From assembly GCF_021532375.1 (NCBI RefSeq), contig NZ_JAKGAP010000002.1, positions 186,001-250,000 on the forward strand: DNA of 64,000 bases, in the 5' to 3' direction. A program made the translations under genes and the position numbers. The first letter of the stretch is position 1, and every line of letters begins with the position of its first letter. The DNA is from Paenibacillus alkaliterrae (GTDB taxonomy: Bacteria > Bacillota > Bacilli > Paenibacillales > Paenibacillaceae). Shown in pieces: positions 34,241 to 43,789 of this stretch. The notes under the pieces are model-generated. The model worked only from the letters and a program-made list of their open reading frames with translations. It made no database searches and was not told the DNA's origin.

Positions 34241-35515
34241 ATGCATATGATTCAAGTCGTCTTTTTGACTATACTCGTTTTTTTCGTTATCGTAACGATT
34301 CATGAATGGGGTCATTACTTTTTCGCGAAACGCGCAGGTATATTAGTTCGTGAGTTTGCCATAGGTTTCGGGCCTAAGCTGTTTTCCATCAAACGGGGAG
34401 AGACGAGATATACGCTAAGACTTATTCCGGCAGGCGGTTTCGTTCGCATGGCGGGTGAAGATCCGGAGATCGTCGATGTACAGGCAGGCCAAACGATTGC
34501 CATGCGAGTGAAGGAAAACTTGGTTACGAGACTTTATTTAGATCGACTTGATGAACGGAGCGGCGTTATTCGCGGCGAAGTTGTTCATATTGATTTGGAA
34601 CGCAAGCTTTCCGTTACCTTGAATGTAGAAGGTGATAACGAGACTTACTCGGTGCATCCTCAAGCATTAATGATAACCAAAGGAAAAGAAACGCAGATTG
34701 CTCCCGTTGACAGGCAGTTTGGAAGCAAGACGGTCGGGCAACGCGCGCTCGCTATATTTGCCGGTCCGTTAATGAACTTTGTTCTTGCCTTCGTATTGTT
34801 CGCCGCATACATTCAAATGGCGGGTATTCCGGTTGAATCGCCGGATAAGCTATTCGTTAATGAAATTACAGACGGTATGCCCGCGGACAAAGCGAATTTG
34901 CGTAAGGGAGACGTTATTGATGCGGTTAACGGAGTTAAAATCGGTGCCGATTTTGATAAAATGATCGATATAATCGGTAAATCACCTAATGTCCCTGTTA
35001 AAATGGATATTATTCGTGACGGCAAAGCTCAGCAAATCGAGATTACCCCTCAGCCTAACGAAGAGGGAGTGGGCAAGGTGGGAATCACCGCGGCATTGCC
35101 GACTCGTGCCGCTACGTTCTCAGAAACGTTTACAGGTGCGGCTAAGCTCATGAAAAATATGACGATCAGCATATTTGAAGGCTTCAAAAAGCTAATTTTT
35201 GGTGAATTCAAGTTGGATGATTTGGGCGGGCCTGTGCGAACTGCGGAAGTCACGAGTCAAATTGCACAGCAGGGCATTGCACAGCTTACGTCTTGGACAG
35301 CATTACTCAGTCTGTATTTAGGGATATTTAATTTGCTTCCTATACCGGCGCTTGACGGAAGCCGTCTGATTTTCCTCGGGATTGAAGCGATTCGACGTCG
35401 TCCCATTGATCCTAACCGGGAGAGCATGGTCCATTTCGTAGGCTTTGCGCTCATCATGCTGTTGATGCTGGTTGTAACCTATAATGATATTTTACGATTG
35501 GTAAGAGGGGAGTAG
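34241..35515 (+). CDS. rseP: Site-2 metalloprotease RseP/RasP
   Basis: Intramembrane zinc protease that releases membrane-held regulators such as anti-sigma factors. 424 aa. The zinc motif H21-E22-W23-G24-H25 lies in the first transmembrane helix. A PDZ domain follows (about 205-280, GMPADKANLRKGDVI), then the C-terminal motif NLLPIPALDGSRL. AGGAGG is about 10 nt before ATG 34241; ATG 34247 is a second option. The unit between the first helix and PDZ has an inserted beta segment (about 85-145), a feature also seen in other Bacillales RasP-type proteins. Confidence 0.95.
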   Translation: MHMIQVVFLTILVFFVIVTIHEWGHYFFAKRAGILVREFAIGFGPKLFSIKRGETRYTLRLIPAGGFVRMAGEDPEIVDVQAGQTIAMRVKENLVTRLYLDRLDERSGVIRGEVVHIDLERKLSVTLNVEGDNETYSVHPQALMITKGKETQIAPVDRQFGSKTVGQRALAIFAGPLMNFVLAFVLFAAYIQMAGIPVESPDKLFVNEITDGMPADKANLRKGDVIDAVNGVKIGADFDKMIDIIGKSPNVPVKMDIIRDGKAQQIEITPQPNEEGVGKVGITAALPTRAATFSETFTGAAKLMKNMTISIFEGFKKLIFGEFKLDDLGGPVRTAEVTSQIAQQGIAQLTSWTALLSLYLGIFNLLPIPALDGSRLIFLGIEAIRRRPIDPNRESMVHFVGFALIMLLMLVVTYNDILRLVRGE

Positions 35516-35519
35516 TCAG

Positions 35520-36974
35520 TTGCTTATGTCTAAAGATAAACAGTTTGTAACGGAAATCACGCCGCAAAGTGAGGATTTCTCCAGATGGTATTTAGATGTT
35601 ATTAAAAAAGCAGAGCTTATGGATTACTCGCCGGTACGCGGCTGTATCGTATTCCGTCCGGAGGGCTATGAGCTTTGGGAAAATATCCAACGTGATCTCG
35701 ATCGTAGATTTAAGGAAACCGGTCACCGGAATGCCTATTTTCCATTATTTATTCCGGAGAGCTTCTTCCAGAAAGAGAAGGAGCATGTCGAAGGCTTCAA
35801 CCCTGAGCTGCCTTGGGTAACTGAAGCTGCAGGCGAGAAGCTGGAGGAGCGGCTCGCTATCCGTCCGACCTCGGAAACGATGTTCGGGCATATGTATTCG
35901 AAATGGATTCAATCGTATCGCGATTTGCCATTGCTGATCAATCAGTGGGCAAACGTGGTACGTTGGGAGAAGCGGACGATGCCTTTCTTGCGGACAAGCG
36001 AATTTCTGTGGCAGGAAGGCCACACCGCTCATGAAACGGAAGAGGACGCTCGTCAAGAAACGATGCAAATGCTGGAAGTTTACACGCAATTCGTAGAGGA
36101 ATTCCTTGCGATACCGGTCATAAAAGGCGAGAAAACGCCATCGGAGAGATTTGCGGGCGCGGTTGATACGTATTCAATCGAGGCGATGATGAAGGACGGA
36201 AAGGCCGTGCAAGCGGGCACCTCGCATTATTTGGGCACGAAGTTTGCTGTCGCTTTCGACATTAAGTTTCTGGACCGTGAAAATACGCTTCAATTTGCTC
36301 ATACCACATCTTGGGGAGTAAGCACGCGTCTTATCGGTGCGCTTATTATGGTTCATGGCGATGATCGCGGTCTTGCATTGCCGCCGAAGGTAGCTCCGAC
36401 GCAAGTTATCATGATTCCGATTGGACCTGCGAAAATGCGCGAGCAGGTTGTTGGCCGCGTTGATGAGCTTTACGCCGAACTGAAAAAAGCAGGCGTGCGT
36501 GTTCGCGTTGACGACCGCGCTGACGTTAGTCCGGGTTGGAAATTCAATGAATATGAAATGCGCGGCGTACCGCTGCGTCTTGAGCTCGGACCTCGCGATA
36601 TGGAAAATGGACAAGTTGTCCTTGTTTCACGCATAACTGGTGAGAAACGTATCGTGCAGCAATCGATTCTAGTAGCCGAAGTCGAGGCTTTCTTAGCAGA
36701 AACTCATGACGAAATGTTCAATCGGGCTAAACAATTCCGTATCGATAATTCGCGTTCAGTAGATACTTTGGATGAAATGAGAAGCTTCCTCGAGGAGCAG
36801 CGCGGTTTTGTAGAAGCCGGATGGTGCGGCTCCGCAGCATGCGAGAAGCAGGTAAAAGAAGAAACGGGCGCGACAAGTCGTAATATTCCTTTTGCGCCGA
36901 CCGTTCAGAAGAAAACATGTTTGGTGTGCGGAGATGGTGCTCAGCATACTGTCGTATTTGCACGTGCTTATTAA
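35520..36974 (+). CDS. proS: Prolyl-tRNA synthetase, archaeal/eukaryotic type
   Basis: Charges tRNA-Pro. The 484 aa product is the short class without the editing insertion of bacterial-type ProRS. It has class II motifs (motif 2 around RWEKRTMPFLRTSEFLWQEGHTAH, in part; GVSTRLIGALIMVHGDD near motif 3), an anticodon domain and a C-terminal zinc domain with CGSAAC and CLVCG pairs. It ends in tyrosine (ARAY), as in T. thermophilus ProRS. TTG 35520 has GGGGAG 7 nt upstream; ATG 35526 is the alternative, with 13-nt spacing. It occupies the slot where B. subtilis carries a bacterial-type proS. Confidence 0.96.
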   Translation: MLMSKDKQFVTEITPQSEDFSRWYLDVIKKAELMDYSPVRGCIVFRPEGYELWENIQRDLDRRFKETGHRNAYFPLFIPESFFQKEKEHVEGFNPELPWVTEAAGEKLEERLAIRPTSETMFGHMYSKWIQSYRDLPLLINQWANVVRWEKRTMPFLRTSEFLWQEGHTAHETEEDARQETMQMLEVYTQFVEEFLAIPVIKGEKTPSERFAGAVDTYSIEAMMKDGKAVQAGTSHYLGTKFAVAFDIKFLDRENTLQFAHTTSWGVSTRLIGALIMVHGDDRGLALPPKVAPTQVIMIPIGPAKMREQVVGRVDELYAELKKAGVRVRVDDRADVSPGWKFNEYEMRGVPLRLELGPRDMENGQVVLVSRITGEKRIVQQSILVAEVEAFLAETHDEMFNRAKQFRIDNSRSVDTLDEMRSFLEEQRGFVEAGWCGSAACEKQVKEETGATSRNIPFAPTVQKKTCLVCGDGAQHTVVFARAY

Positions 36975-37017
36975 GGACTGAAGCTAGTTCGGTTCGGATC
37001 TTAAGGAGTGGAGTTTT

Positions 37018-40000
37018 ATGAGCCAAACCGCAGCCAAGAGGCAGCGCTTTGAACTGCTATTACAGCAGTCAGAGCTGCCGCAGGAACTTATTCTTACTTA
37101 TTTTCAAGATGGTTATATGGATCAAGTTATCGTTAGCAACAGCAACAGGGAATGGACGTTTTGCATCGGCAAAACGTCCATGGTTCCTTTACAGGCCTAT
37201 AACGGCTTTTGTCAAGCGGTAAGAATGAAATTCGAGCATATCGCCAAGGTTTCATTTGTGTTCGTCTATGATCCGATTGTGGAAACCGAGTCAATCGTTC
37301 AGCAATATTGGGGATTGTTTATGGAATGGGCGCAGCGAGAAATAGCTTCCGCTAACGGCTGGCTGCAAAAAGCGAGTATCGAGGTCCAGGGCGATGTATT
37401 GACGTTATCTCTTCTCGATAACACCGGTCTCGAAATGGCCCGCAAAAAACGTCTGGACGATGAAATTATCCGTTTTTACAGTCATTATTTTCAACGCTCA
37501 TGCAAAGTGAAAATGATTGTAAGTGAAACAAGGCAAGAAATCATTGATGAGTACGCCCTTCGTATTATGCAAGAAGAACGTGAGTATGTGCAGCAGCTAA
37601 TGGCCAGTTCGCAATCGGAATCGGAATCGGATCCCGTGGATGAGGGAGAGGTTCGTCTCGCAGTCGGCTATGATATTAAAGAAGAGCCTGTCCCGCTGAT
37701 GAACATTATGGAGGAAGAGAAGAAAATAACGGTTCAGGGTGCCGTGTTTGGCCTTGATGTGAAAGAGCTGCGCAACGGCAGCACACTATTTACCTTTAAC
37801 GTAACGGATTTCTCGGATTCCATCGCGATGAAAATGTTTGCAAAGACGAAGGACGACGTTAAAATTTTAAATCAGCTTGCTAACGGAAAATGGGTCAAGG
37901 CGCGCGGACGTATCGAGTATGACCGCTTTATGCAGGAGCCCGAGCTTGTGATGATGCCAAACGACCTGCATGAGGTTAAGTCGCCTCCAGACCGAATGGA
38001 TAAAGCGGAGGAGAAGAGAGTGGAATTTCACCTCCATACGACAATGAGCGCGATGGACGCCGTTACCCCCGTAGATGTATATGTGAAAACAGCGGCAAAA
38101 TGGGGGCATAAGGCCATTGCCATAACCGATCACAGCAACGTGCAATGTTATCCGGATGCGAATAAAGCGGCGAAAAAAAACGGCATAAAAGTACTCTTCG
38201 GGCTAGAAGCAAATGTCGTGAATGATGCGGTTCCAATGGTGCTGGAGTCTAGGCCTGAGCCGCTGGCTTCGGCAACGTATGTCGTATTCGATATAGAGAC
38301 GACCGGTTTATCGGTCATTAATAATAAGATTATTGAGCTCGCCGGCGTTAAAATGCGTGAAGGCAAAGAAATCGACCGATTTTCGACTCTGATCGATCCG
38401 CATGAGAAAATACCTTATCACATCACTCAGTTAACGAATATTACCGACGATATGGTCAAAGGCCAGCCTGAGCTGGAGCCAAAGCTGCGTGAATTCGTTG
38501 AATTTATCGGTGATGACGTACTTGTCGCGCATAATGCGCGCTTCGATATCGGCTTCATGCAAGCTAATTGCAAAGCGCTCGGAATGCCCGAGCTTAAAAA
38601 TCCTGTTCTGGATACACTGGAGCTTGCACGCTTTATCCATCCTTCTCTAAAAAACCACCGTCTTAATACGCTTGCCGACAAATACAAGATCAGCCTTGAA
38701 AATCATCACCGCGCGGTCGATGACTCACTAGCATTAGGCGGTATTTTGTACGGTCTGATCGCCGATGCAGCTGAACGAAACATTACGAATCTGCATCAAT
38801 TAAACGATTATGTGGGCATGGACTTATCGAATTCACGCCCTTTCCATTGCAATATTTACGCTTTGAATGCGGCAGGAAAGAAAAATCTGTTTAAACTCAT
38901 TTCGCTTTCGCACACGGAATTTTTCAAAAGGGTGGCTACCATACCGAAAAGCAAGCTTGTTGAATTGCGTGAAGGTATACTCGTTATTTCCGGCTGCGAG
39001 AAAGGCGAGTTTTTTGAAACGGTACTGAATAAGTCGTATGAGGAAGCCGTTGAGGTAGCGCGTTTCTACGATGTGCTCGAGATTCAGCCGATTGATTTTT
39101 ATATGCATCTAGTGGAAAAGGGCTTAGTCGGAAGCAGAGCCGAAATTGAACAAGCGCATCGGCGTATATGCCAAATTGGTGATGAGCTTGGAAAACCTGT
39201 CATCGCGACTGGCAATGTCCATTACTTGAATCCGCGCGACAAGATGTACCGTGATATTACAATTCACGGCATTACAGGCTTCAGCCCGCTCAAGAGTATA
39301 CGGAAACCTGATGCTCATTTCCGGACAACGGAAGAAATGCTGGAAGAATTCGCTTTCTTAGGAGAGGCGAGAGCGCGTGAAGTCGTCGTGACGAATACGG
39401 TCGAGCTTGCGGACCGTTTTGAACCCTACGATATGTTCCCAACCGGACTTTTCGCGCCAAACATTGAAGGTGCCGACGAGGAAATTCGAAACACATGCTA
39501 CGATACGGCAAAGTCGATGTATGGAGAGAATCTTCCGCAAGTCGTTATCGATCGTTTGGAGAAAGAGCTTATTCCTATCATTAAATTTAAATTTTCGGCC
39601 AATTACCTCATTTCGGAAAAGCTCGTGAAAAAATCGAATGCGGACGGATATCTCGTAGGCTCTAGGGGCTCAGTCGGTTCATCGGTCGTAGCTACTTTTC
39701 TCGGTATTTCCGAGGTTAATCCGCTGCCCGCCCACTATTTGTGTAAAAACTCAGAATGCCGTCACAGCGAATGGTTCTTGGATGGCAGCATACCAAGCGG
39801 ATTCGATTTACCTGACAAGCTATGCCCGAATTGCGGTAAACCGATGAAGGGGGAAGGTCAGGACATTCCGTTTGAAACGTTCCTTGGCTTTAAAGGCGAT
39901 AAGGTCCCCGATATCGATCTTAACTTTTCCGGTGACTACCAGCCGATAGCGCATAACTATACGAAAGTACTGTTTGGCGAGAAAAGCGTATTCCGTGCGG

Positions 40001-41331
40001 GTACGATCGGAACAGTCGCTGAGAAAACGGCATACGGCTTTGCGAAAAAATATGAAGAAGAGCATAACAAAAAATGGCGCGGGGCTGAGCTTTCAAGACT
40101 TGCAAGCGGCTGTACGGGAGTTAAGCGCAGTACGGGCCAGCATCCAGGCGGTATCGTTGTTGTTCCGGATTACATTGAAGTTGAAGATATCACGCCGGTC
40201 CAGTTTCCTGCAGACGATGTAAATGCAGAATGGAAAACGACCCATTTTGATTACCATGCTTTCGATGAGAATCTGCTCAAGCTCGATATTCTCGGGCACG
40301 ATGATCCAACCATGATGCGGATGCTGCAGGACTTAACGGGCATTGATCCAACGACGATTCCCATGAACGATCCCAAGGTAATGAGCATGTTTAACTCAAC
40401 GGCAGCACTTAAAGTGCCAGGCGAAAAGATACGTTCATCGGTAGCTACTTACGGCGTTCCCGAGATGGGAACCAAATTCGTTCGTCAGATGCTTCAGGAA
40501 ACGCAGCCTTCTTCGTTTGCGGATTTACTGCAAATTTCCGGACTGTCGCATGGCACTGGAGTTTGGCTGGGCAACGCTCAGGAGCTTATCAAAAACGGCA
40601 CATGTAACATTAAGACAGTAATCGGCTGTCGTGATGATATTATGCTTTATTTAATATATAAGGCAGGCATGGACGCAGGTCTCGCATTCAAAATAACGGA
40701 AAGCGTACGTAAAGGTAAAGGTCTTACACCGGAGTGGATCGAAGAAATGAAGCGCTGCAAGGTGCCTCAATGGTATATTGATTCTTGTTTGCGCATTGAG
40801 TATATGTTCCCGAAGGCCCATGCGGCAGCATACGTCATTTCGGCTGTTCGAACCGCATATTTCAAGCTGTATCACCCCATCGAATATTATGCGACGTACT
40901 TCACGGTACGTGCCGATGATTTTGATCTGGAACTGCTTTGCCAAGGCTATGATGCGATCCTGCGCAAGTTGATCGAAATAGAAGCGAAAGGCTTTAACGC
41001 GCTGCCGAAAGAGAAAAATATGGTCTCGCAATTGGAGATGTCGCTGGAAATGACAGCGCGGGGTTTCTCCTTTAAACCGATCGACCTGTACCGGTCAGAT
41101 GCAACGAAATTTCTTGTTGACGGAGATTCGCTCATTCCGCCGTTTGCTGCAATTGCCGGAATCGGTGATAATGCAGCCCGTAATATCGCTGCTTCCAGAG
41201 CGGAAGGCGAGTACCTGTCAATTGAGGATTTCCAAATGAAATCCAAGGCGACTAAAACGATTATTGAGGTGCTCGGGAGTATGGGATGCTTCCGCGGATT
41301 GCCGGAATCGAATCAGCTTTCGTTGTTTTGA
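37018..41331 (+). CDS. polC: DNA polymerase III PolC (alpha subunit with exonuclease)
   Basis: Replicative polymerase of low-GC Gram-positives, 1437 aa. N-terminal helical domain, OB fold (about 235-330), and PHP domain starting VEFHLHTTMSAMD (about 337), interrupted by the DEDDh exonuclease (D425 and E427 in VVFDIETTGL, HNARFDIGFM, NHHRAVDD). The polymerase domain has a zinc site (CKNSECRHSEW...CPNCG) and catalytic D965/D967 (PDIDLNF). The Tyr/Gly-rich C-terminal part ends SNQLSLF, a beta-clamp-binding peptide (QLSLF). GGAG lies before the ATG. Length and motifs are normal. Confidence 0.98.
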   Translation: MSQTAAKRQRFELLLQQSELPQELILTYFQDGYMDQVIVSNSNREWTFCIGKTSMVPLQAYNGFCQAVRMKFEHIAKVSFVFVYDPIVETESIVQQYWGLFMEWAQREIASANGWLQKASIEVQGDVLTLSLLDNTGLEMARKKRLDDEIIRFYSHYFQRSCKVKMIVSETRQEIIDEYALRIMQEEREYVQQLMASSQSESESDPVDEGEVRLAVGYDIKEEPVPLMNIMEEEKKITVQGAVFGLDVKELRNGSTLFTFNVTDFSDSIAMKMFAKTKDDVKILNQLANGKWVKARGRIEYDRFMQEPELVMMPNDLHEVKSPPDRMDKAEEKRVEFHLHTTMSAMDAVTPVDVYVKTAAKWGHKAIAITDHSNVQCYPDANKAAKKNGIKVLFGLEANVVNDAVPMVLESRPEPLASATYVVFDIETTGLSVINNKIIELAGVKMREGKEIDRFSTLIDPHEKIPYHITQLTNITDDMVKGQPELEPKLREFVEFIGDDVLVAHNARFDIGFMQANCKALGMPELKNPVLDTLELARFIHPSLKNHRLNTLADKYKISLENHHRAVDDSLALGGILYGLIADAAERNITNLHQLNDYVGMDLSNSRPFHCNIYALNAAGKKNLFKLISLSHTEFFKRVATIPKSKLVELREGILVISGCEKGEFFETVLNKSYEEAVEVARFYDVLEIQPIDFYMHLVEKGLVGSRAEIEQAHRRICQIGDELGKPVIATGNVHYLNPRDKMYRDITIHGITGFSPLKSIRKPDAHFRTTEEMLEEFAFLGEARAREVVVTNTVELADRFEPYDMFPTGLFAPNIEGADEEIRNTCYDTAKSMYGENLPQVVIDRLEKELIPIIKFKFSANYLISEKLVKKSNADGYLVGSRGSVGSSVVATFLGISEVNPLPAHYLCKNSECRHSEWFLDGSIPSGFDLPDKLCPNCGKPMKGEGQDIPFETFLGFKGDKVPDIDLNFSGDYQPIAHNYTKVLFGEKSVFRAGTIGTVAEKTAYGFAKKYEEEHNKKWRGAELSRLASGCTGVKRSTGQHPGGIVVVPDYIEVEDITPVQFPADDVNAEWKTTHFDYHAFDENLLKLDILGHDDPTMMRMLQDLTGIDPTTIPMNDPKVMSMFNSTAALKVPGEKIRSSVATYGVPEMGTKFVRQMLQETQPSSFADLLQISGLSHGTGVWLGNAQELIKNGTCNIKTVIGCRDDIMLYLIYKAGMDAGLAFKITESVRKGKGLTPEWIEEMKRCKVPQWYIDSCLRIEYMFPKAHAAAYVISAVRTAYFKLYHPIEYYATYFTVRADDFDLELLCQGYDAILRKLIEIEAKGFNALPKEKNMVSQLEMSLEMTARGFSFKPIDLYRSDATKFLVDGDSLIPPFAAIAGIGDNAARNIAASRAEGEYLSIEDFQMKSKATKTIIEVLGSMGCFRGLPESNQLSLF

Positions 41332-41356
41332 CGAAGAGCCGACTAGAAAAGATTTC

Positions 41357-41385
41357 TTGTCACCCTTATGCGGTTATGTTATAAT
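41357..41385 (+). promoter_or_regulatory. Sigma-A promoter of the rimP-nusA-infB operon
   Basis: TTGTCA (41357-41362), 17-nt spacer, TATAAT (41380-41385). This is the best promoter match in the window and lies in the 169-nt gap after polC. Transcription would begin near 41392, giving a leader of about 110 nt. Confidence 0.85.
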
Positions 41386-41422
41386 TTTTCTGGCAATGAT
41401 GATGATAAAGACTTTGATGCAG

Positions 41423-41444
41423 AAGAGTGGGGAAACCCACTCTT
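41423..41444 (+). terminator. Leader hairpin upstream of rimP (candidate attenuator)
   Basis: AAGAGTGGG and CCCACTCTT form a perfect 9-bp stem closed by a GAAA tetraloop. The sequence TTACGTTTTGTATTTGG follows, an interrupted T-rich tract. It lies inside the transcribed leader, so it could act as an attenuator of the operon rather than ending the polC transcript alone. Confidence 0.6.
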
Positions 41445-41500
41445 TACGTTTTGTATTTGGCAAAATGGCATAGTGCGTATAAACAGGAGGTCAACCCAAT

Positions 41501-41962
41501 TTGAGTACACCCAAAATCAAAACCGCCGTTGAGGAAATGGTTGGGCCCTATCTCAACAGTAATGGATTTGAACTGGTTGATATTGAATATGTAAAAGAAG
41601 GAAGCCATTTCTTCTTACGGATATTCGTGGATAAAGAAGGCGGCATCGATATCGATGATTGCGGCCGTATTAGTGAATTCGTAAGCGAACAATTGGATAA
41701 GAACGATCCGATTACAGACGCTTATTTTCTAGAGGTTTCTTCGCCCGGGGCAGAGAGACCGCTCAAGAAACAAGAAGATGTGACGAAAGCAATCGGTAAG
41801 CACGTTTACATAACGACATATGAACCGATTAGCGGCGCTAAAGAATTTGAAGGGCTGCTGCTTTCATTTGACGGTGAAGATGTGATTATTCGCGTCGGCA
41901 AGAAGGACCATACGATTCCCTATACGAAGGTTGCAAGCGCAAGATTAGCAATCGTTTTCTAA
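41501..41962 (+). CDS. rimP: Ribosome maturation factor RimP
   Basis: 30S assembly factor, 153 aa. Recognised from [22 protein letters not shown] (in part), [18 protein letters not shown] and [17 protein letters not shown] start at 41501, with AGGAGGT about 9 nt upstream. First gene of the nusA operon. Confidence 0.96.
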   Translation: MSTPKIKTAVEEMVGPYLNSNGFELVDIEYVKEGSHFFLRIFVDKEGGIDIDDCGRISEFVSEQLDKNDPITDAYFLEVSSPGAERPLKKQEDVTKAIGKHVYITTYEPISGAKEFEGLLLSFDGEDVIIRVGKKDHTIPYTKVASARLAIVF

Positions 41963-42014
41963 GATTATCCGGCAAGCAATCGTTTTATATATTGAAAGGG
42001 GGAACTCCATTCCG

Positions 42015-43112
42015 ATGAGCATGGATTTTATTGAAGCATTGCAGGAAATCGAAAGAGATAAGGGGATTACCAAAGACGTTCTCCTGGAGGCGATCGAGGC
42101 TGCGCTTATCTCAAGCTACAAACGAAACTTTAATACGGCGCAAAACGTTCGTGTCGATATCAATCGCCATACTGGCGTAATAAAAGTATATGCGCGCAAA
42201 ACGGTCGTTGACGAGGTGCTTGATCCGCGTCTGGAAATTACAGTGGAGGCGTCACGCGAAATTAATCCTCATTATCAGCTCGATGATGTTGCGGAAATCG
42301 AGGTTACACCGCGTGATTTCGGAAGAATTGCTGCCCAAACGGCAAAGCAGGTCGTCACGCAGCGCATTCGCGAAGCAGAGCGGGGGCTTATTTACAACGC
42401 GTTTATCGACAAAGAAGAAGATATCGTGAATGGGATCGTTCAGCGTCAGGATGTACGTAATTTATTTGTGGATTTAGGCAAGGTTGAAGCCGTGATGCCG
42501 CTGACTGAGCTTATGCCGACTGACAAGTTTAAGCATGGCGATCGCGTCAAATCGTATATTACGAAGGTTGAGAATACGACCAAAGGCCCTCAAATCATTT
42601 TATCTCGTACGCATCCAGGCCTCTTAAAACGACTTTTCGAGCTTGAAGTTCCAGAAATTTATGACGGCGTCGTTGAAATCCGTTCAGTTGCCCGGGAAGC
42701 CGGCTTCCGTTCCAAGATTGCTGTCCATACGCGTAATTCCGAGGTTGATCCTGTCGGTTCTTGCGTCGGACAAAAAGGGTTGCGCGTTCAAACGATCGTA
42801 AATGAACTCAAAGGCGAGAAAATCGATATCGTACGCTGGTCTGAAAATGTGGACGAATATGTTGCGAATGCGCTTAGCCCCTCCAAGGTTCTTGAGGTAA
42901 TTGTATTCGAGCAGGAGAAGATGGCTAGAGTAATCGTTCCGGATTATCAGCTGTCGCTTGCGATCGGAATCAAAGGACAGAACGCAAGGCTTGCCGCTAA
43001 GCTTACCGGCTGGAAAATTGATATTAAGAGCGAGACGCAGGCGGAGCAAGAATACGGCCGTCCAAAATCGTTGACAACGATTATGCATCAAGACTCGGTT
43101 TCCATCGATTAA
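42015..43112 (+). CDS. nusA: Transcription termination/antitermination factor NusA
   Basis: RNA polymerase-binding pausing and termination factor, 365 aa, the short Firmicute form. N-terminal polymerase-binding domain (EALQEIERDKGITKD; NFNTAQNVRVDINRHTG), S1 domain (about 135-200, NGIVQRQDVRNLFVDLG) and two KH domains (PVGSCVGQKGLRVQTI; AIGIKGQNARLAAKLTGW). The ribosome site GGGGG sits about 13-15 nt from ATG 42015, so ATG 42021 remains possible. Confidence 0.97.
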   Translation: MSMDFIEALQEIERDKGITKDVLLEAIEAALISSYKRNFNTAQNVRVDINRHTGVIKVYARKTVVDEVLDPRLEITVEASREINPHYQLDDVAEIEVTPRDFGRIAAQTAKQVVTQRIREAERGLIYNAFIDKEEDIVNGIVQRQDVRNLFVDLGKVEAVMPLTELMPTDKFKHGDRVKSYITKVENTTKGPQIILSRTHPGLLKRLFELEVPEIYDGVVEIRSVAREAGFRSKIAVHTRNSEVDPVGSCVGQKGLRVQTIVNELKGEKIDIVRWSENVDEYVANALSPSKVLEVIVFEQEKMARVIVPDYQLSLAIGIKGQNARLAAKLTGWKIDIKSETQAEQEYGRPKSLTTIMHQDSVSID

Positions 43113-43155
43113 TAGATTGGAAAACGTCAATTAAGCTGCAGAGGAGGGGTGTACG

Positions 43156-43470
43156 GTGAGACCGAGAAAAGTACCGCTTCGCAAGTGCGTCGCTTGTCAG
43201 GAGATGATGCCGAAGAAGGAACTCATCCGGATTGTGCGGACACCGGCCGACGAGGTGCAAATTGACCTGTCTGGCAAGAAGGCGGGACGCGGCGCTTATT
43301 TATGCGGCAAAGTGAATTGCTTCAAGCTGGCCAAAAAGTCGAAGGCGCTTGATCGAGCGCTTAAGCATCATGTAGGAGATCATATTTATGATCAGCTGGA
43401 GCAGGATTTTGTTGCGGTAGAGGAGCAGTTTATCGCGGGCAAGGAGCTGGTAAGCGATGAACCCGAATAA
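43156..43470 (+). CDS. ylxR: YlxR family RNA-binding protein
   Basis: Small DUF448 protein, 104 aa, found between nusA and infB in most Firmicutes. Motifs LRKCVACQEMMPKKELIRIVR (in part) and GRGAYLCG are present; the fold is reported to suit RNA binding. GTG start with AGGAGGGG about 9 nt upstream. It overlaps the next gene by 14 nt. Its precise role is not evident from sequence. Confidence 0.93.
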   Translation: MRPRKVPLRKCVACQEMMPKKELIRIVRTPADEVQIDLSGKKAGRGAYLCGKVNCFKLAKKSKALDRALKHHVGDHIYDQLEQDFVAVEEQFIAGKELVSDEPE

Positions 43471-43789
43471 GAGCTTATCAACACTCGGCATGGCCATGCG
43501 CGCCGGTAAATTGATCACAGGCGATGAACTTGTTCTCAAAGCCGTTCGGAGCAAGCAAGCGCATCTCGTTATTATTGCTGGAGATGCTTCGTCTAATACG
43601 AAAAAAAAATTTCGTGATAAATGCAGCACCTACGGGATACAACTCGCCGAAGCATTCGACCGTGAGCAACTAGGAAAGGCGATAGGTAAGCCAGAACGCG
43701 TTGTGCTTGCGGTAACCGATGCGAATTTCGGAAAAATGATTGCGAGTCATCTGAGCCATAATACGGAGGTGGATCATATTGGACAATAA
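43457..43789 (+). CDS. ylxQ: YlxQ, L7Ae-type ribosomal-like RNA-binding protein
   Basis: 110 aa member of the L7Ae/L30e family, whose members bind kink-turn RNA. Motifs [20 protein letters not shown] (in part), [17 protein letters not shown] and a YGI-like segment are present. AAGGAG lies about 10 nt before the ATG, inside ylxR. It overlaps the infB start by 11 nt. Confidence 0.92.
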   Translation: MNPNKSLSTLGMAMRAGKLITGDELVLKAVRSKQAHLVIIAGDASSNTKKKFRDKCSTYGIQLAEAFDREQLGKAIGKPERVVLAVTDANFGKMIASHLSHNTEVDHIGQ

